Below are positions 53,479-63,800 of a DNA stretch of 64,000 bases, piece by piece. A program made the translations under genes and the position numbers. The notes beneath the pieces were generated by a model. That model was not told the origin of the DNA. It saw nothing but the letters and a program-made list of their open reading frames with translations, and made no database searches. The DNA comes from Clostridium sartagoforme (GTDB taxonomy: Bacteria > Bacillota > Clostridia > Clostridiales > Clostridiaceae): NCBI RefSeq assembly GCF_004794105.1, contig NZ_SRYR01000008.1, positions 1 to 64,000 of the forward strand, read 5' to 3'. The stretch's first letter is position 1. The number at the start of each line of letters is the position of its first letter.

Positions 53479-53733
53479 TTACTTAGATTCAATTCTTTTT
53501 AAATTAATAATATTAGAAATCCCTGTAACTACACCAGCAATTATTGTACCTATGCCAAAGATTGCACCTTGTGCTAATCCATATATTCCACCTATAACTA
53601 AAACTCCACCTATACCTAACCCTGCAATAGAGCCAATCTTTGCAATTTTTTTAGATGGATATATTCCTTCTGCTGCTTTCTTTGAAATTTCCATATACTT
53701 TTTATTGTGCTCTTTCAAATTTATAGTTTTCAT
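53479..53733 (-). CDS. Small membrane protein in the tetR operon
   Basis: An 84-aa protein with a charged N-terminus (MKTINLKEHNKKYMEISKKAAEGIYPSKK) and a glycine-rich hydrophobic hairpin (IAKIGSIAGLGIGGVLVIGGIYGLAQGAIFGIGTIIAGVVTGISNII) that could span the membrane twice. Start is 9 bases after the tetR stop. The regulator may control it, but its role is unknown. Confidence 0.7.
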   Translation of the reverse strand: MKTINLKEHNKKYMEISKKAAEGIYPSKKIAKIGSIAGLGIGGVLVIGGIYGLAQGAIFGIGTIIAGVVTGISNIINLKRIESK

Positions 53734-53742
53734 ATTACCCTC

Positions 53743-54321
53743 CTATTCAAAAATACTATCTATAAGATTATCAATCATAAAGTCAAATACATTTATCGGA
53801 TCACATAACATACTCTCCTTTTGAGTTATAGTAATTAACATTGCAGATAAAACAGAAATAGCTAAATCTTCTTCAATCTTTAGTTTAAGAAAAGGCTTAT
53901 CTAACATACCTTTTGCACCAATATAACTTTTATTAGATAGGTCATTTCTTTCTTCCTCACTTAATTTATTAAAGAAGCTTATAAAATCTACACTCTTTGT
54001 ATCATATATAAAACTACTATTGATATACTCACTAAAAATTTCCTTAAGGGCATCAGCTACGCCATTTTTATTAGGGCTCAGAGCAATTTTTTCTTCAACC
54101 ACTTTATATAAGTTTTCTTGAACTTCTTTTAATGTATTATAAAAAAGTTCTTCTTTAGTTTTAAAGAAAATATAGAAAGCTCCTTTAGAAATTCCAGCAT
54201 TTTTACATAGTTCATCAACACTAGTTTTTTTATATCCGTACCTTTGCCAACTATATTTACATTCTTCTATTAGTTTATTAGTAATTATTTTCTTCTCATC
54301 ATCAGTGAAACCCTTAGGCAT
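53743..54321 (-). CDS. TetR-family transcriptional regulator
   Basis: A 192-aa regulator with a N-terminal TetR helix-turn-helix (KLIEECKYSWQRYGYKKTSVDELCKNAGISKGAFYIFFKTKEELFYNTL) and a ligand-binding C-terminal part. It starts a two-gene operon with the small membrane protein and probably represses it. A decayed partial copy lies at 51418-51650. ATG 54321 follows AGAGGTGA. Confidence 0.92.
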   Translation of the reverse strand: MPKGFTDDEKKIITNKLIEECKYSWQRYGYKKTSVDELCKNAGISKGAFYIFFKTKEELFYNTLKEVQENLYKVVEEKIALSPNKNGVADALKEIFSEYINSSFIYDTKSVDFISFFNKLSEEERNDLSNKSYIGAKGMLDKPFLKLKIEEDLAISVLSAMLITITQKESMLCDPINVFDFMIDNLIDSIFE

Positions 54322-54539
54322 ATTATCACCTCTTTCAAATATATATGACTAAAAATATTTTTATAGTTATATATATTATATACTTATTCACAGACTGGAT
54401 CAATTGTGATTTATATTTATATTTTTTATAAAGAAAATCATAGCTTCCAGTACATTATAAATACATTTTTAAGAATTAATCTGAGGAAGGTCAAGGTCTT
54501 AAATAAAGCTATCTAAAAGTAACATTCTTTATAATATTT

Positions 54540-54935
54540 CTAACCTATGCTTACATACTGCTTATCTTCTATTAAAACATGCTGAACTAACCATTCTGTG
54601 AGAAACTTCATTAACTCAAGTAAATGACTTTGTTTATCTTCATCAATAATATTATAATCTATTGAGTCAATTTTATTTATCAATTCTTCATGTTTTAACT
54701 TATGTTCAAAAAATTTCTTATATCTAATAGACACCATATATTCTTCTTCAGCTTCAAAGTGATATTTAGTGTAACTTTTTAATTCTTCTATGGCTGTTAT
54801 AATTTGATCGTATTTATCAATGATAAACTCATTATTATATAGCTCATAAATTCTATTAAATAATCTAAATAACTCTTTATGCTGCTTGTCTATTAATTCT
54901 ATCCCAGTCTTATACTTGTCGATCCATTCAATCAT
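54540..54935 (-). CDS. Bacteriohemerythrin
   Basis: A 131-aa four-helix hemerythrin. Iron ligands are visible: His in ELIDKQHKELF near residue 20, His and Glu in YHFEAEEEYM, His in HKLKHEELI, and His with Asp in VQHVLIEDKQY near the end. It binds oxygen at a di-iron centre. Single-gene unit; the 390 bases upstream (54936-55325) hold no gene I can support. Confidence 0.92.
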   Translation of the reverse strand: MIEWIDKYKTGIELIDKQHKELFRLFNRIYELYNNEFIIDKYDQIITAIEELKSYTKYHFEAEEEYMVSIRYKKFFEHKLKHEELINKIDSIDYNIIDEDKQSHLLELMKFLTEWLVQHVLIEDKQYVSIG

Positions 54936-55325
54936 ATTTACAAATCCCCTTTTAGAATGATAAATAGCCTAACTTTTGAAATTTTTCTTTTTATCATTAT
55001 TATTATCTAACTAAATTTGTACTTTAAATGGCTGATTTAAAATAATCTATTCTATATTCCCCAATATCATTTTGACTATCTCTCCCCTTAATGTTCCTCA
55101 GAAATAATTACAAAATAATTATAATATAGTCACATTATAAACTTCAATAAAATACTTGTAAAATTGTGTTAAATTTTGTCGTTAATTCACTTTGCAACTC
55201 ATTTCAAAATGAAAATTTAACCCTTTACTAATATACTTATATATGTAATTTAATATATTATATTATGTTGTACTGTGTTAGATTGTAACTCTTATTAAAG
55301 TTATTTAGCATTTTTTAAGCAAAAA

Positions 55326-55362
55326 TAACCAGTCAAGAATAACCTTTCATTCTCAACTGGTA
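55326..55362 (-). terminator. Terminator of the rlmD-type gene, after the tandem repeats
   Basis: Minus strand stem ACCAGT-tg-AGAAT / ATTCT-tg-ACTGGT followed by TATTTTTGC. It lies after the three repeat units, so the transcript should include them as a 3' untranslated region. Confidence 0.65.
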
Positions 55363-55424
55363 ATATCTTTAATACTTATTTAATTCTAACTTAATTTATC
55401 TTATTGATTCTTATTAACAATTTC

Positions 55425-55787
55425 AGCAGGGGATTGCTTCCAATCAGACTTCACAAGTTTGTCTTCTTGGTCAATCTTTGCATGGAACGTACTAATTACT
55501 TTTCTTCGTCGCTCTGCTCCTTGATAAGTAAAGTTACGTTCTCAGCAGTAGGTTCCATTCCAATCATACTTCGCTCAGCTTGTATTCTTGGTGAACCCTT
55601 GCATGGAACGTACTAATTACTTTTCTTCGTCGCTCTGCTCCTTGATAAGTAAAGTTACGTTCTCAGCAGTAGGTTCCATTCCAATCATACTTCGCTCAGC
55701 TTGTATTCTTGGTGAACCCTTGCATGGAACGTACTAATTACTTTTCTTCGTCGCTCTGCTCCTTGATAAGTAAAGTTACGTTCTCAA
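55425..55787. repeat. 121-bp tandem repeat (three copies) covering the 3' end of the rlmD-type gene
   Basis: Units with period 121 bp: the shared core CATGGAACGTACTAATTAC begins at 55481, 55602 and 55723. Units 2 and 3 are almost identical, while unit 1 (55425 onward) is more diverged. Each unit holds a copy of the gene's last codons ([11 protein letters not shown] and stop) followed by a structured segment. The hairpin arms CCAA-TC-ATAC / GTAT-TC-TTGG of units 2 and 3 appear in unit 1 as CCAA-TC-AGAC / GTCT-TC-TTGG: both sides changed together. The outer arms GTTCCAT/ATGGAAC add an enclosing stem in units 2 and 3. Confidence 0.85.
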
Positions 55788-57129
55788 TATGACTTGTCAT
55801 TGGGAACATGTCTACTGGCTGAACTTCTTCTGTTTTATATCCTTGTTCTTCTAGTATCTTTAAATCTCTTGCTAAGGTACTTGGATCACAGGATACGTAC
55901 ACTACTTTCTCAGGCTTTGCTTTTCCTATAGCTTCTAGTAGTTTTATATCACAGCCCTTTCTTGGTGGATCTACTACTATAACTTCTGGTACAATTCCTT
56001 TTTCAATTAATTCTGGTATTACTTCTTCTGATTTTCCTACAAAGAATTCTGCATTTTCTATATTATTTATCCTTGCATTTTCCCTTGCATTGATTATTGC
56101 TGGTTCTATTATTTCTACCCCATATACCTTCTTTGCTTTTTGAGATAGGAATAATGTTATAGTTCCAGTTCCACAGTAAGCATCAAATACTGTTTCCTCT
56201 CCTGTTAATCCTGCATATTCTAAAGCCTTTGAATAAAGCTTTTCTGTTTGTACAGGATTTACTTGGAAGAATGATAATGGTGAAATATTAAACTTAAAGT
56301 GATCTATGTAATCTGTTATTGTATCTTCTCCCCATAGAGTTATACATTCTTGACCTAATATTACATTAGTATTTTCTTTATTTACATTTAAAACTATACT
56401 CTTTATTCCATCTATCTTTTCTACTATTTCATTTATAAATTCATTTATGTATGGAACCTTATCTTTAGTAGCTACTAAAACTACCATTACTTCATTTGTT
56501 GTGAAGCCTTTTCTAATCATTATATGTCTTATTAAACCTTTTTTACTAAAAACTCCATCAACACTTGCTGGCTGAATATTATATTTCAACATCCATTGTC
56601 TTGCTAAATTAGTAACTCTATCTGCCACCTTATCTTGTATTAAACAAGTATCTAAATCTATTATGTTATGACTTCTTGAGGCATAGAATCCTATATTAAG
56701 TTTTCCCTTTACCATTCCTACTGGCAATTGAACTTTATTTCTATATCTTTCTGGATTATCCATTCCAATTGGATATTTAACTAACTCTTCAGATAATCCA
56801 CCTATTTTAGTTATACAATCTTTAACTCTTTCAAACTTATAATCTAATTGCTTTTTATAACTCATATGCTGAACTGTACATCCACCACATCTTTTATAAA
56901 TACCACATTTAGGCTCAACTCTTTCTGAAGAAGGTTCTATTACTTCTAGTAACTTTCCATAGGCATAATTTTTCTTTACTTTTACTATTAATACCTTAAC
57001 CTTTTCTCCTAAAATTGCTCCTTCTATAAATATAGGATAGCCTTCTATTTTAGCTATTCCTTCACCTTCGTAACCAATGCTTATAATATCTAATATATAT
57101 TCTTTATTCTTTTCAACCAAATTACTCAC
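55738..57129 (-). CDS. rlmD: 23S rRNA (uracil-5-)-methyltransferase, RlmD/RumA family
   Basis: A 463-aa RNA methyltransferase. Order: N-terminal TRAM domain ([23 protein letters not shown]), a four-Cys iron-sulfur site ([10 protein letters not shown], then CLIQ), SAM-binding [13 protein letters not shown], the conserved [11 protein letters not shown] and the catalytic Cys in [12 protein letters not shown]. It methylates uridine in 23S rRNA. In Bacillus the single enzyme RlmCD does two positions, so the exact site is not certain. Its final codons ([11 protein letters not shown], stop) form the first part of the 121-bp tandem repeat. Confidence 0.9.
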   Translation of the reverse strand: MSNLVEKNKEYILDIISIGYEGEGIAKIEGYPIFIEGAILGEKVKVLIVKVKKNYAYGKLLEVIEPSSERVEPKCGIYKRCGGCTVQHMSYKKQLDYKFERVKDCITKIGGLSEELVKYPIGMDNPERYRNKVQLPVGMVKGKLNIGFYASRSHNIIDLDTCLIQDKVADRVTNLARQWMLKYNIQPASVDGVFSKKGLIRHIMIRKGFTTNEVMVVLVATKDKVPYINEFINEIVEKIDGIKSIVLNVNKENTNVILGQECITLWGEDTITDYIDHFKFNISPLSFFQVNPVQTEKLYSKALEYAGLTGEETVFDAYCGTGTITLFLSQKAKKVYGVEIIEPAIINARENARINNIENAEFFVGKSEEVIPELIEKGIVPEVIVVDPPRKGCDIKLLEAIGKAKPEKVVYVSCDPSTLARDLKILEEQGYKTEEVQPVDMFPMTSHIENVTLLIKEQSDEEK

Positions 57130-57362
57130 CTCGTAAACTTTGTAAATTTGTTTATTCCTAGAGTTTCATCTTATAATAGCACAAAAAATTATAATTTTCT
57201 ATTATCTATATTTCAATTAGTAATCCATAACCACATTCTTATAATATTGTAAGCTTGAACTTTTTTGTAGTAAATTATCTAAATTCAAAGCATATAGTTT
57301 TTATTTTTATATAAGTTGCTTGGATAATTTCCTAACTCAAATATTCTAAACATAGTCTATCT

Positions 57363-57492
57363 AATAAAAAAATATAAAAAAAATGGCATCTTTTCAGATG
57401 CCCAAGTTCAGAATTTTGTTGCCACTTAATTCCATATTAATATTATTATAATATTCATATCATAATATACATTATAACTTAACTTTTATCAA
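57363..57492 (-). ncRNA. Possible small RNA or attenuated leader upstream of rlmD
   Basis: Minus strand promoter TTGATA (57487-57492), 17 bases, TATATT (57464-57469), followed about 55 bases later by a perfect terminator GGCATCT-gaaa-AGATGCC (57385-57402) with ATTTTTTTTATATTTTTTT. The short transcript would contain GTGGCAACAAAATTC and two interleaved short pairings (GAATT with AATTC, AAGT with ACTT). It could be a small RNA or a prematurely ended leader of the gene 255 bases further on. The rest of 57130-57795 shows only AT-rich sequence. Confidence 0.4.
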
Positions 57493-57762
57493 TATAAATA
57501 TGAACATTTTGTTAATTATCCATATTAATATAAATTTTATACTTTATTTATACTAATATTTAACCATAAGTCGCCTATATAGTTTTTAAATGATAATAAT
57601 AATCAATTAAATAATAATTTTTGAAATTTATTAAAAGTAAACGATAAATTATTCTTTATTTCCAATGTAATAATCTAGTTATATTCTAATTTATTAATGA
57701 GAAACTCAGACCCTTAATATAAAAATATTAATTCACAAGATTAATTGTTAACTGTTAATTGA

Positions 57763-57790
57763 AAAAAGGTTGCCTTTCGGCAACCTTTTT
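57763..57790. terminator. Bidirectional terminator of pyk
   Basis: Perfect stem AAAAAGGTTGCC/GGCAACCTTTTT with loop TTTC. It begins six bases after the pyk stop on the minus strand and is preceded on the plus strand by TTAATTGTTAACTGTTAATTG, which looks like a fragment of the dispersed repeat. Confidence 0.85.
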
Positions 57791-57795
57791 ATATA

Positions 57796-59214
57796 TTATT
57801 CTACAACACTTACTCTTAATAGGTTTGTAGCTCCAATCTTATCTACTGGAACTCCTGCTGCGATTACAACAGTATCACCCTTCTTAACAAATCCATTTGT
57901 TTCTGCAACCTTAACTGATTCTTCCATCATATGGTCAGTTGATTGCATTTGTCCAGATACTACTGGATAAACACCAAAGAATAAAGCTAATTTCTTAGCA
58001 ACTTTTTCATCTGGAGTTACTGCAACTATTGGACAGTCTGGTCTACATTGAGATAGTCTTCCAGCTGTTGCTCCACTTTGAGTTGAAGATATAATAGCTG
58101 AAGCTTGTAATTCAAATGCAGCGTTTGCAGCAGCTCTTGAAATAACTCCTGCTATTGCAGGTATGTGGCTCTTAGCCTTTGAAGTAGCTATTTCATAGTG
58201 TAATTGGTTTTCTGCTTCTACAGCTATCTTAGCCATAGTTTGAACAGCTTCTACTGGCCAATCTCCGTTAGCTGATTCTCCTGATAACATTATAGCATCT
58301 GTTCCATCATAGATAGCATTAGCTACGTCTGATACTTCTGCTCTTGTTGGTCTTGGGTTTCTGATCATAGAGTCTAACATTTGTGTAGCTGTTATAACTG
58401 GCTTTCCAGCTTCGTTACATTTTCCTATTATCATCTTTTGAACAGCTGGTAGTTTTTCCATAGGAATTTCAACTCCTAGGTCTCCTCTAGCTACCATTAT
58501 ACCATCAGAAGCTTCAATTATAGCATCTATATTATCAACACCTTCTTGGTTCTCTATCTTAGAGAATATTTGAATGTGCTCTCCACCATTTTCTACTAAT
58601 ACTTTTCTTATAGCTTCAACGTCTGCAGCTTTTCTTATGAATGATGCAGCAACTAAGTTAACTCCGATTTCACAACCGAATTTTAAGTCAGCTATATCTT
58701 TTTCTGTTAATGCTGGTAATTTTATTGATACTCCTGGAACGTTAACTCCTTTGTGAGTTCCAACAAATCCAGTGTTCATAACTTTACAGTTGATTTTCTT
58801 TCCATCAATAGATTCTACTTTTAATCCAACTAAACCGTCATCTATTAATATAGTATCTCCTGCTTTAACATCGTTTGCTAAACCTTCATAAGTAACTGTA
58901 CACTTAGTAGTGTCTCCGATTACTTCTTCTCCAGCATATATTACAAAGTTATCACCAGTTTTTAGTTCAACTTTCTTTGGCTCAAACTTACCTGTTCTTA
59001 TTTCTGGTCCTTTAGTATCAAGCATTATAGCTATTTCTTTATTATGTTTCTTTGCTAATTCTTTTACTAAATTAATTCTTCCTGCATGCTCAGCATGATC
59101 TCCATGTGAAAAGTTATGTCTTGACGCATTCATTCCTGCTTCTATTATCTTAGATAATACTTCTGGACTTTCACTAGCTGGTCCTATAGTACAGATCATC
59201 TTAGTTTTTCTCAT
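57796..59214 (-). CDS. pyk: Pyruvate kinase
   Basis: A 472-aa enzyme of glycolysis that makes pyruvate and ATP from phosphoenolpyruvate and ADP. Conserved motifs are MRKTKMICTIGPAS, MNASRHNFSHGDHAEH, LDTKGPEIRTG, the catalytic IFSKIENQEGVDNIDAII near residue 215 and MVARGDLGVEIP, then TQMLDSMIRNPRPTRAEVSDVANAIYDGTDAIMLSGE. The C-terminal regulatory domain is complete; the extra phosphohistidine-like tail of Bacillus Pyk is absent. It follows pfkA by 105 bases, likely one operon. Confidence 0.97.
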   Translation of the reverse strand: MRKTKMICTIGPASESPEVLSKIIEAGMNASRHNFSHGDHAEHAGRINLVKELAKKHNKEIAIMLDTKGPEIRTGKFEPKKVELKTGDNFVIYAGEEVIGDTTKCTVTYEGLANDVKAGDTILIDDGLVGLKVESIDGKKINCKVMNTGFVGTHKGVNVPGVSIKLPALTEKDIADLKFGCEIGVNLVAASFIRKAADVEAIRKVLVENGGEHIQIFSKIENQEGVDNIDAIIEASDGIMVARGDLGVEIPMEKLPAVQKMIIGKCNEAGKPVITATQMLDSMIRNPRPTRAEVSDVANAIYDGTDAIMLSGESANGDWPVEAVQTMAKIAVEAENQLHYEIATSKAKSHIPAIAGVISRAAANAAFELQASAIISSTQSGATAGRLSQCRPDCPIVAVTPDEKVAKKLALFFGVYPVVSGQMQSTDHMMEESVKVAETNGFVKKGDTVVIAAGVPVDKIGATNLLRVSVVE

Positions 59215-59319
59215 GTAATTAACACTCCTTCAATTCTATATATAATATTTTCAGCTTACTTAAAAGCTTAATTTATTAGGTAATAAGAGTAATTAATTTT
59301 ACTCTCCAATATAAATTAA

Positions 59320-60279
59320 TTATGATGAAATTTCATTTGCCATTTCAAATAACTTATCATCAAATTTTCTATCTAAAGCTAAAGCTTCATCTATATCATC
59401 ATCGATTATTTCGTTATTTCTAATTCCAATAACTCTTGAAGTTTTTCCTTCTAATAATACTTCAACAGCTTTTGAACCCATTCTTGATGCTAAAACTCTG
59501 TCATTTGCAGTTGGGCTACCACCTCTTTGAATATGTCCTAATACGGTTGCTCTAGTTTCAATTCCAGTAACACTTTCAACATATTCAGCTAATTCTTGAG
59601 CTCCACCTACACCTTCTGCTAATAGCACTAGGTTGTGAATCTTACCTTTTTGTTTTCCTTCTAATATTACCTTACATAATTCTTCTTTAGAGTATCCCTT
59701 TTCTGGAGTAATTATATATTCAGCTCCACCTGCAATACCTGCATATAAAGCTAAATCTCCACAATCTCTTCCCATAACTTCAATTATAGAAACTCTTTCA
59801 TGAGAAGTTGATGTATCTCTAACCTTATCAATAGCGTCAATTACTGTGTTTAATGCAGTATCGAATCCAATTGTATAATCAGTATAAGTTAAGTCATTAT
59901 CGATAGTTCCTGGTAATCCTACAGTTTTAACTCCAAGCTTTGATAGTAACTTAGCTCCTGTAAATGATCCATCTCCACCAATAACTACTAATGCATCTAC
60001 TCCGTAAGCTTTTAATATCTTTGTAGCTTTAATTCTTACTTCTTCTTTTTTAAATTCAGTACATCTAGCAGTTCTTAAAATAGTACCACCTCTATGGATA
60101 ATATCTGATACTGATGATCTATCCATACTAAATAATTCACCGTTAATTAAACCACTATAACCTCTTTGAACTCCTACTACTTCAAGTCCATGATGTAAAG
60201 CAGTTCTTACGACAGCTCTTATCGCTGCATTCATTCCTGGAGCATCTCCACCACTAGTTAAAATAGCTATTTTTTTCAT
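59320..60279 (-). CDS. pfkA: 6-phosphofructokinase
   Basis: A 319-aa ATP-dependent phosphofructokinase: fructose 6-phosphate to the 1,6-bisphosphate. The N-terminal ILTSGGDAPGMNAAIRA, VVIGGDGSFTGA, GLPGTIDNDLTYTDYTIGFDTALN and HIQRGGSPTANDR motifs are all in place. ATG 60279 follows AAGGAGG. It is the first gene of pfkA-pyk. A compact hairpin lies directly upstream of the ribosome site. Confidence 0.97.
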   Translation of the reverse strand: MKKIAILTSGGDAPGMNAAIRAVVRTALHHGLEVVGVQRGYSGLINGELFSMDRSSVSDIIHRGGTILRTARCTEFKKEEVRIKATKILKAYGVDALVVIGGDGSFTGAKLLSKLGVKTVGLPGTIDNDLTYTDYTIGFDTALNTVIDAIDKVRDTSTSHERVSIIEVMGRDCGDLALYAGIAGGAEYIITPEKGYSKEELCKVILEGKQKGKIHNLVLLAEGVGGAQELAEYVESVTGIETRATVLGHIQRGGSPTANDRVLASRMGSKAVEVLLEGKTSRVIGIRNNEIIDDDIDEALALDRKFDDKLFEMANEISS

Positions 60280-60301
60280 GTTGTTTCCTCCTTAACACCA
60301 C

Positions 60302-60320
60302 TGGGACAAAGGTTGTCCCA
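60302..60320 (-). promoter_or_regulatory. Stem-loop in the pfkA leader
   Basis: An 8-bp perfect stem TGGGACAA/TTGTCCCA with a 3-base loop, 13 bases before the AAGGAGG site. It has no T-run, so it is not a terminator; it could protect the mRNA end or bind a regulator. Confidence 0.5.
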
Positions 60321-60413
60321 CTTTATGTGGAATTATCCATTTTTTATTTACTATAATAAATTTAAATTATTTACCTTAATCATTATTCTTTACTAAATTC
60401 AATCACTTTATTT

Positions 60414-60457
60414 ATTTTACTTGCAACTCTAACTTTATGCAACTAAAATAAGTGCAA
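60414..60457 (-). promoter_or_regulatory. pfkA promoter with three TTGCA repeats
   Basis: Minus strand TTGCAT (60437-60442), 17 bases, TAAAAT (60414-60419). TTGCA occurs three times in the same direction (plus-strand TGCAA at 60422, 60438 and 60453), 16 and 15 bases apart, which may be regulator sites. The rest of 60321-60860 holds no gene I can support. Confidence 0.45.
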
Positions 60458-60863
60458 TATTACGATTTTTATCGACTTTTTATTCACTCTATTTTATATT
60501 ATAACCTAATTAAATAATAATTATAGATTAAAATAAAAAATTTTCTTATTTTACTTTTGTAAATTATTTCATTTACATCTTTATCAATTAAAATAGCCTT
60601 TTTATGTAAATAATCAAATCTTATAATTCAAATTTTCTCTTTGAATTATAACCTCTGATTTTTAAACATAATTTCTAATATGAAACCATTAGCTAAACCT
60701 TATTATTTTATATAATCTATAGAATATATACTAATATTACGCTTTCAATTTTTTTTTACTTGTAGGCTTCAAAAGCAAAATCTATTTTCAGTAATTTTAA
60801 TTAAACCACTTTCCTACTTATAAATGTAAATTGATATACGGATTATAATGTTAATTGATATAA

Positions 60864-60881
60864 GGCTGCACTAAAGCAGCC
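60864..60881 (-). terminator. Terminator of dnaE
   Basis: Stem GGCTGC/GCAGCC with a 6-base loop, immediately after the dnaE stop codon; the following minus-strand sequence is TTATATCAATTAAC, so the T-tail is weak. Confidence 0.55.
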
Positions 60882-63800
60882 CTATATTACTTTTATATTA
60901 TCATCACCAGCTAATTCTCTTAGATAATCTAATACATCTGACTCTAAGTTAACCCAGGTATCTCTTGTCATTCTATATTGCTTCCTATCCTCTTCAGTGA
61001 ATAAATATACAGTAGTATCACCTTTAAAATAATCTGGCATTACTCTTAACTCTTTCATTAGTTTCTTACCTTCATCTAGATTCTTACTTCTTATATATAC
61101 CTTTGAAGTATTTATCTTTTCTAAAGGCTCTACACTTTCACATATTAACTTAGGTAATTCATCTTCCTTAATATTAACCCTACCTTTGATTACTACTAGA
61201 GCATCTTCTTTTAGAGAATCTCTAATTTTATCTAAGGTTTTTGGGAATACTATTACTTCTATTACCCCAGTTAAATCTTCAAGTTTTAAGAATGCCATTA
61301 TAGTATTGTTCCTAGTTATTTTTTGATTATACTCAGCAATTATTCCTCCAAGTATAACTCTTTCATCATCATGAATAATTTCTTCTGGTAAATCTTCCTG
61401 ATTAAAACTTTCTTTAATTATTTCATATGATTTATTAATTTTTTCGATACTTGTTGATGTTTGAACTTTTAAACTTTCTGCATATTCATCTAATGGATGA
61501 CCTGATAAATATAAACCTGTCATTTCTTTTTCCATAGCTAATAAATTTTTCTTTGGAAACTCCTTTATATTAGGATAATTTACTTCTGGAAGTTCAAGTT
61601 CTTCTTCCAACCCAAAAAGGCTAATTTGACCATCTATATTTCTTCTTTTCTCATTAGCTATTCCATCCATTAATTTTTCATAAACTGCAAGCATTTTAGA
61701 TCTAAATACCTCAAATTTATCTAGGGCTCCAGCCTTAATTAAGCTTTCAATGGCCCTTTTATTAACTGTAGATAAATCTAACTTATTTATAAAATCTATT
61801 AATGATTCAAAGTTACCTTTTTTAGCCCTTGAATTAACTATTGCTTCTACAACATTGTAACCTACATTCTTTATAGCTGCTAATCCAAATCTAATTTTAT
61901 CACCTTTAACAGTAAATTTAGAATAGCTTTCATTTATATCTGGAGGTAGTACCTGTATGCCTAACCCCTCTGCAAAAGCTATATAGTGAGCAACTTTTTC
62001 ACTAATTCCCATTACAGAGTTAAGCATAGCTGCAATAGTTTCTACAGGGTAATATTTCATTAAATATGCAGTTTGATAACCTATAACTGCATATGCTGCT
62101 GCGTGGGACTTGTTAAACGCATAGGAAGCAAAGTCCATCATTTGATCAAAGATCTTATTTGCAGCTTCTTCTGAAATTCCATTACGCTTACATCCTGGAA
62201 CCTCAATATTACCTTCTTCATCTACAACTCCATAGATGAAGTTCTTTCTTTCTTCTTCCATAACCTTGTGCTTTTTCTTAGACATTGCTCTTCTTACAAG
62301 GTCACTTCTTCCCATAGAGTACCCAGCAAGTTTTCTAACGATCTCCATAACCTGTTCTTGATATACCATAACTCCATAAGTTACGTTAAGTATATCTTCT
62401 AGTTCTGGTGCTACGTATTCAACCTTATCTGGATTTTGCTTACACTCTACGTATCTTGGTATCTCGGCCATTGGTCCTGGTCTATAAAGGGAAATACCCG
62501 CTATAATATCCTCAAGGCTATCTGGCTTTAACTCTTTCATAAAGGAAGTCATTCCTGGAGATTCTAATTGGAATACACCAGCTGTTTTTCCTTCACCAAT
62601 CATCTTATATACTTCTTTATCTTCAAAATCTATTTTATCTAAATTGATATCTATTCCTTGGTTTTCCTTAATCATTTTAACAGCGTCATTCATAACTGTC
62701 AGAGTTCTAAGTCCAAGGAAATCCATCTTTAGAAGTCCAAGTTCCTCCAATGTAGTCATATCAAATTGAGCTACTACAGATTCATCATTTTTTTGAAGCG
62801 GTACATATTCAACTAATGGCTTAGATGCAATAACTACACCTGCTGCATGAGTTGAACAGTGTCTTGGCAAACCTTCTAAATCCTTACTTACATCAATTAA
62901 TTCCTTAACTCTATCTTCATTATTATAAGCATTTTTAAGTTCTGGATTAATTTCTAAGGCCTTATCTATAGTTATTCCAAGCATATTAGGAATCATCTTA
63001 GCTATTCTATCAACTTCAGCATAACTATAATTCATAGCTCTACCAACATCCCTAATACAAATCCTTGGAGCCATTGTTCCAAAGGTTACAATTTGAGAAA
63101 CATTATTTACCCCATATTTCTCAACTACATAATCTATAACTTCTTGCCTTCTTTCATAACAGAAGTCACTATCTATATCTGGCATACTTACTCTTTCAGG
63201 ATTTAAGAATCTTTCAAAAAGTAAGCTATATTTAATTGGATCTATTTTAGTTATACCTAATGTAAAGGCAACTATTGATCCAGCGGCAGATCCACGTCCC
63301 GGTCCCGTAGGAATTCCATTTTCATTAGAAAATCTTATGAAGTCCCAAGTTATTAAGAAGTAGTCTACATATCCCATCTGTTTAATAACAGAAAGTTCGT
63401 ACTCTAATCTCTCAATATATCCACAAGCTTCTTCATTTTCTTTGAAATAATCCACAACTTCATCAACATTTAGTGGTTTATTTCTGAATTCAGTGAAGAC
63501 TTCATACCTATCAATTAATCCTAAGTAGCATTGCTGCCTTAAATAATCATAAGGTCCTATCCCCTCTGGTACTGGGAATTTAGGAAGCTTTGATACGTGA
63601 AACTCGTAATCAAAGTTACACTCCTCTGCTATTTTAGTTGTATTCTCTAATGCCTCTGGAACATATGAAAACATATCCCACATTTCCTCTTGAGACTTTA
63701 GATAAAACTGATTAGAAGGATATCTTCTTCTATTAGGATCATCCACAGTTTTAGCAGTTTGAATACACATTAATATATCATGAGAAGCTGAATCTTTTTT

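Noticed and set aside
55425..55787. CRISPR array
   Set aside because: The repeat period is 121 bp and the units match along their full length, without unique spacers; there are no cas genes.
57410..57440. T-box at the short RNA upstream of rlmD
   Set aside because: The sequence AAGTGGCAAC resembles the T-box antiterminator motif, but no Stem I or specifier loop lies between it and the promoter, so the resemblance is probably chance.
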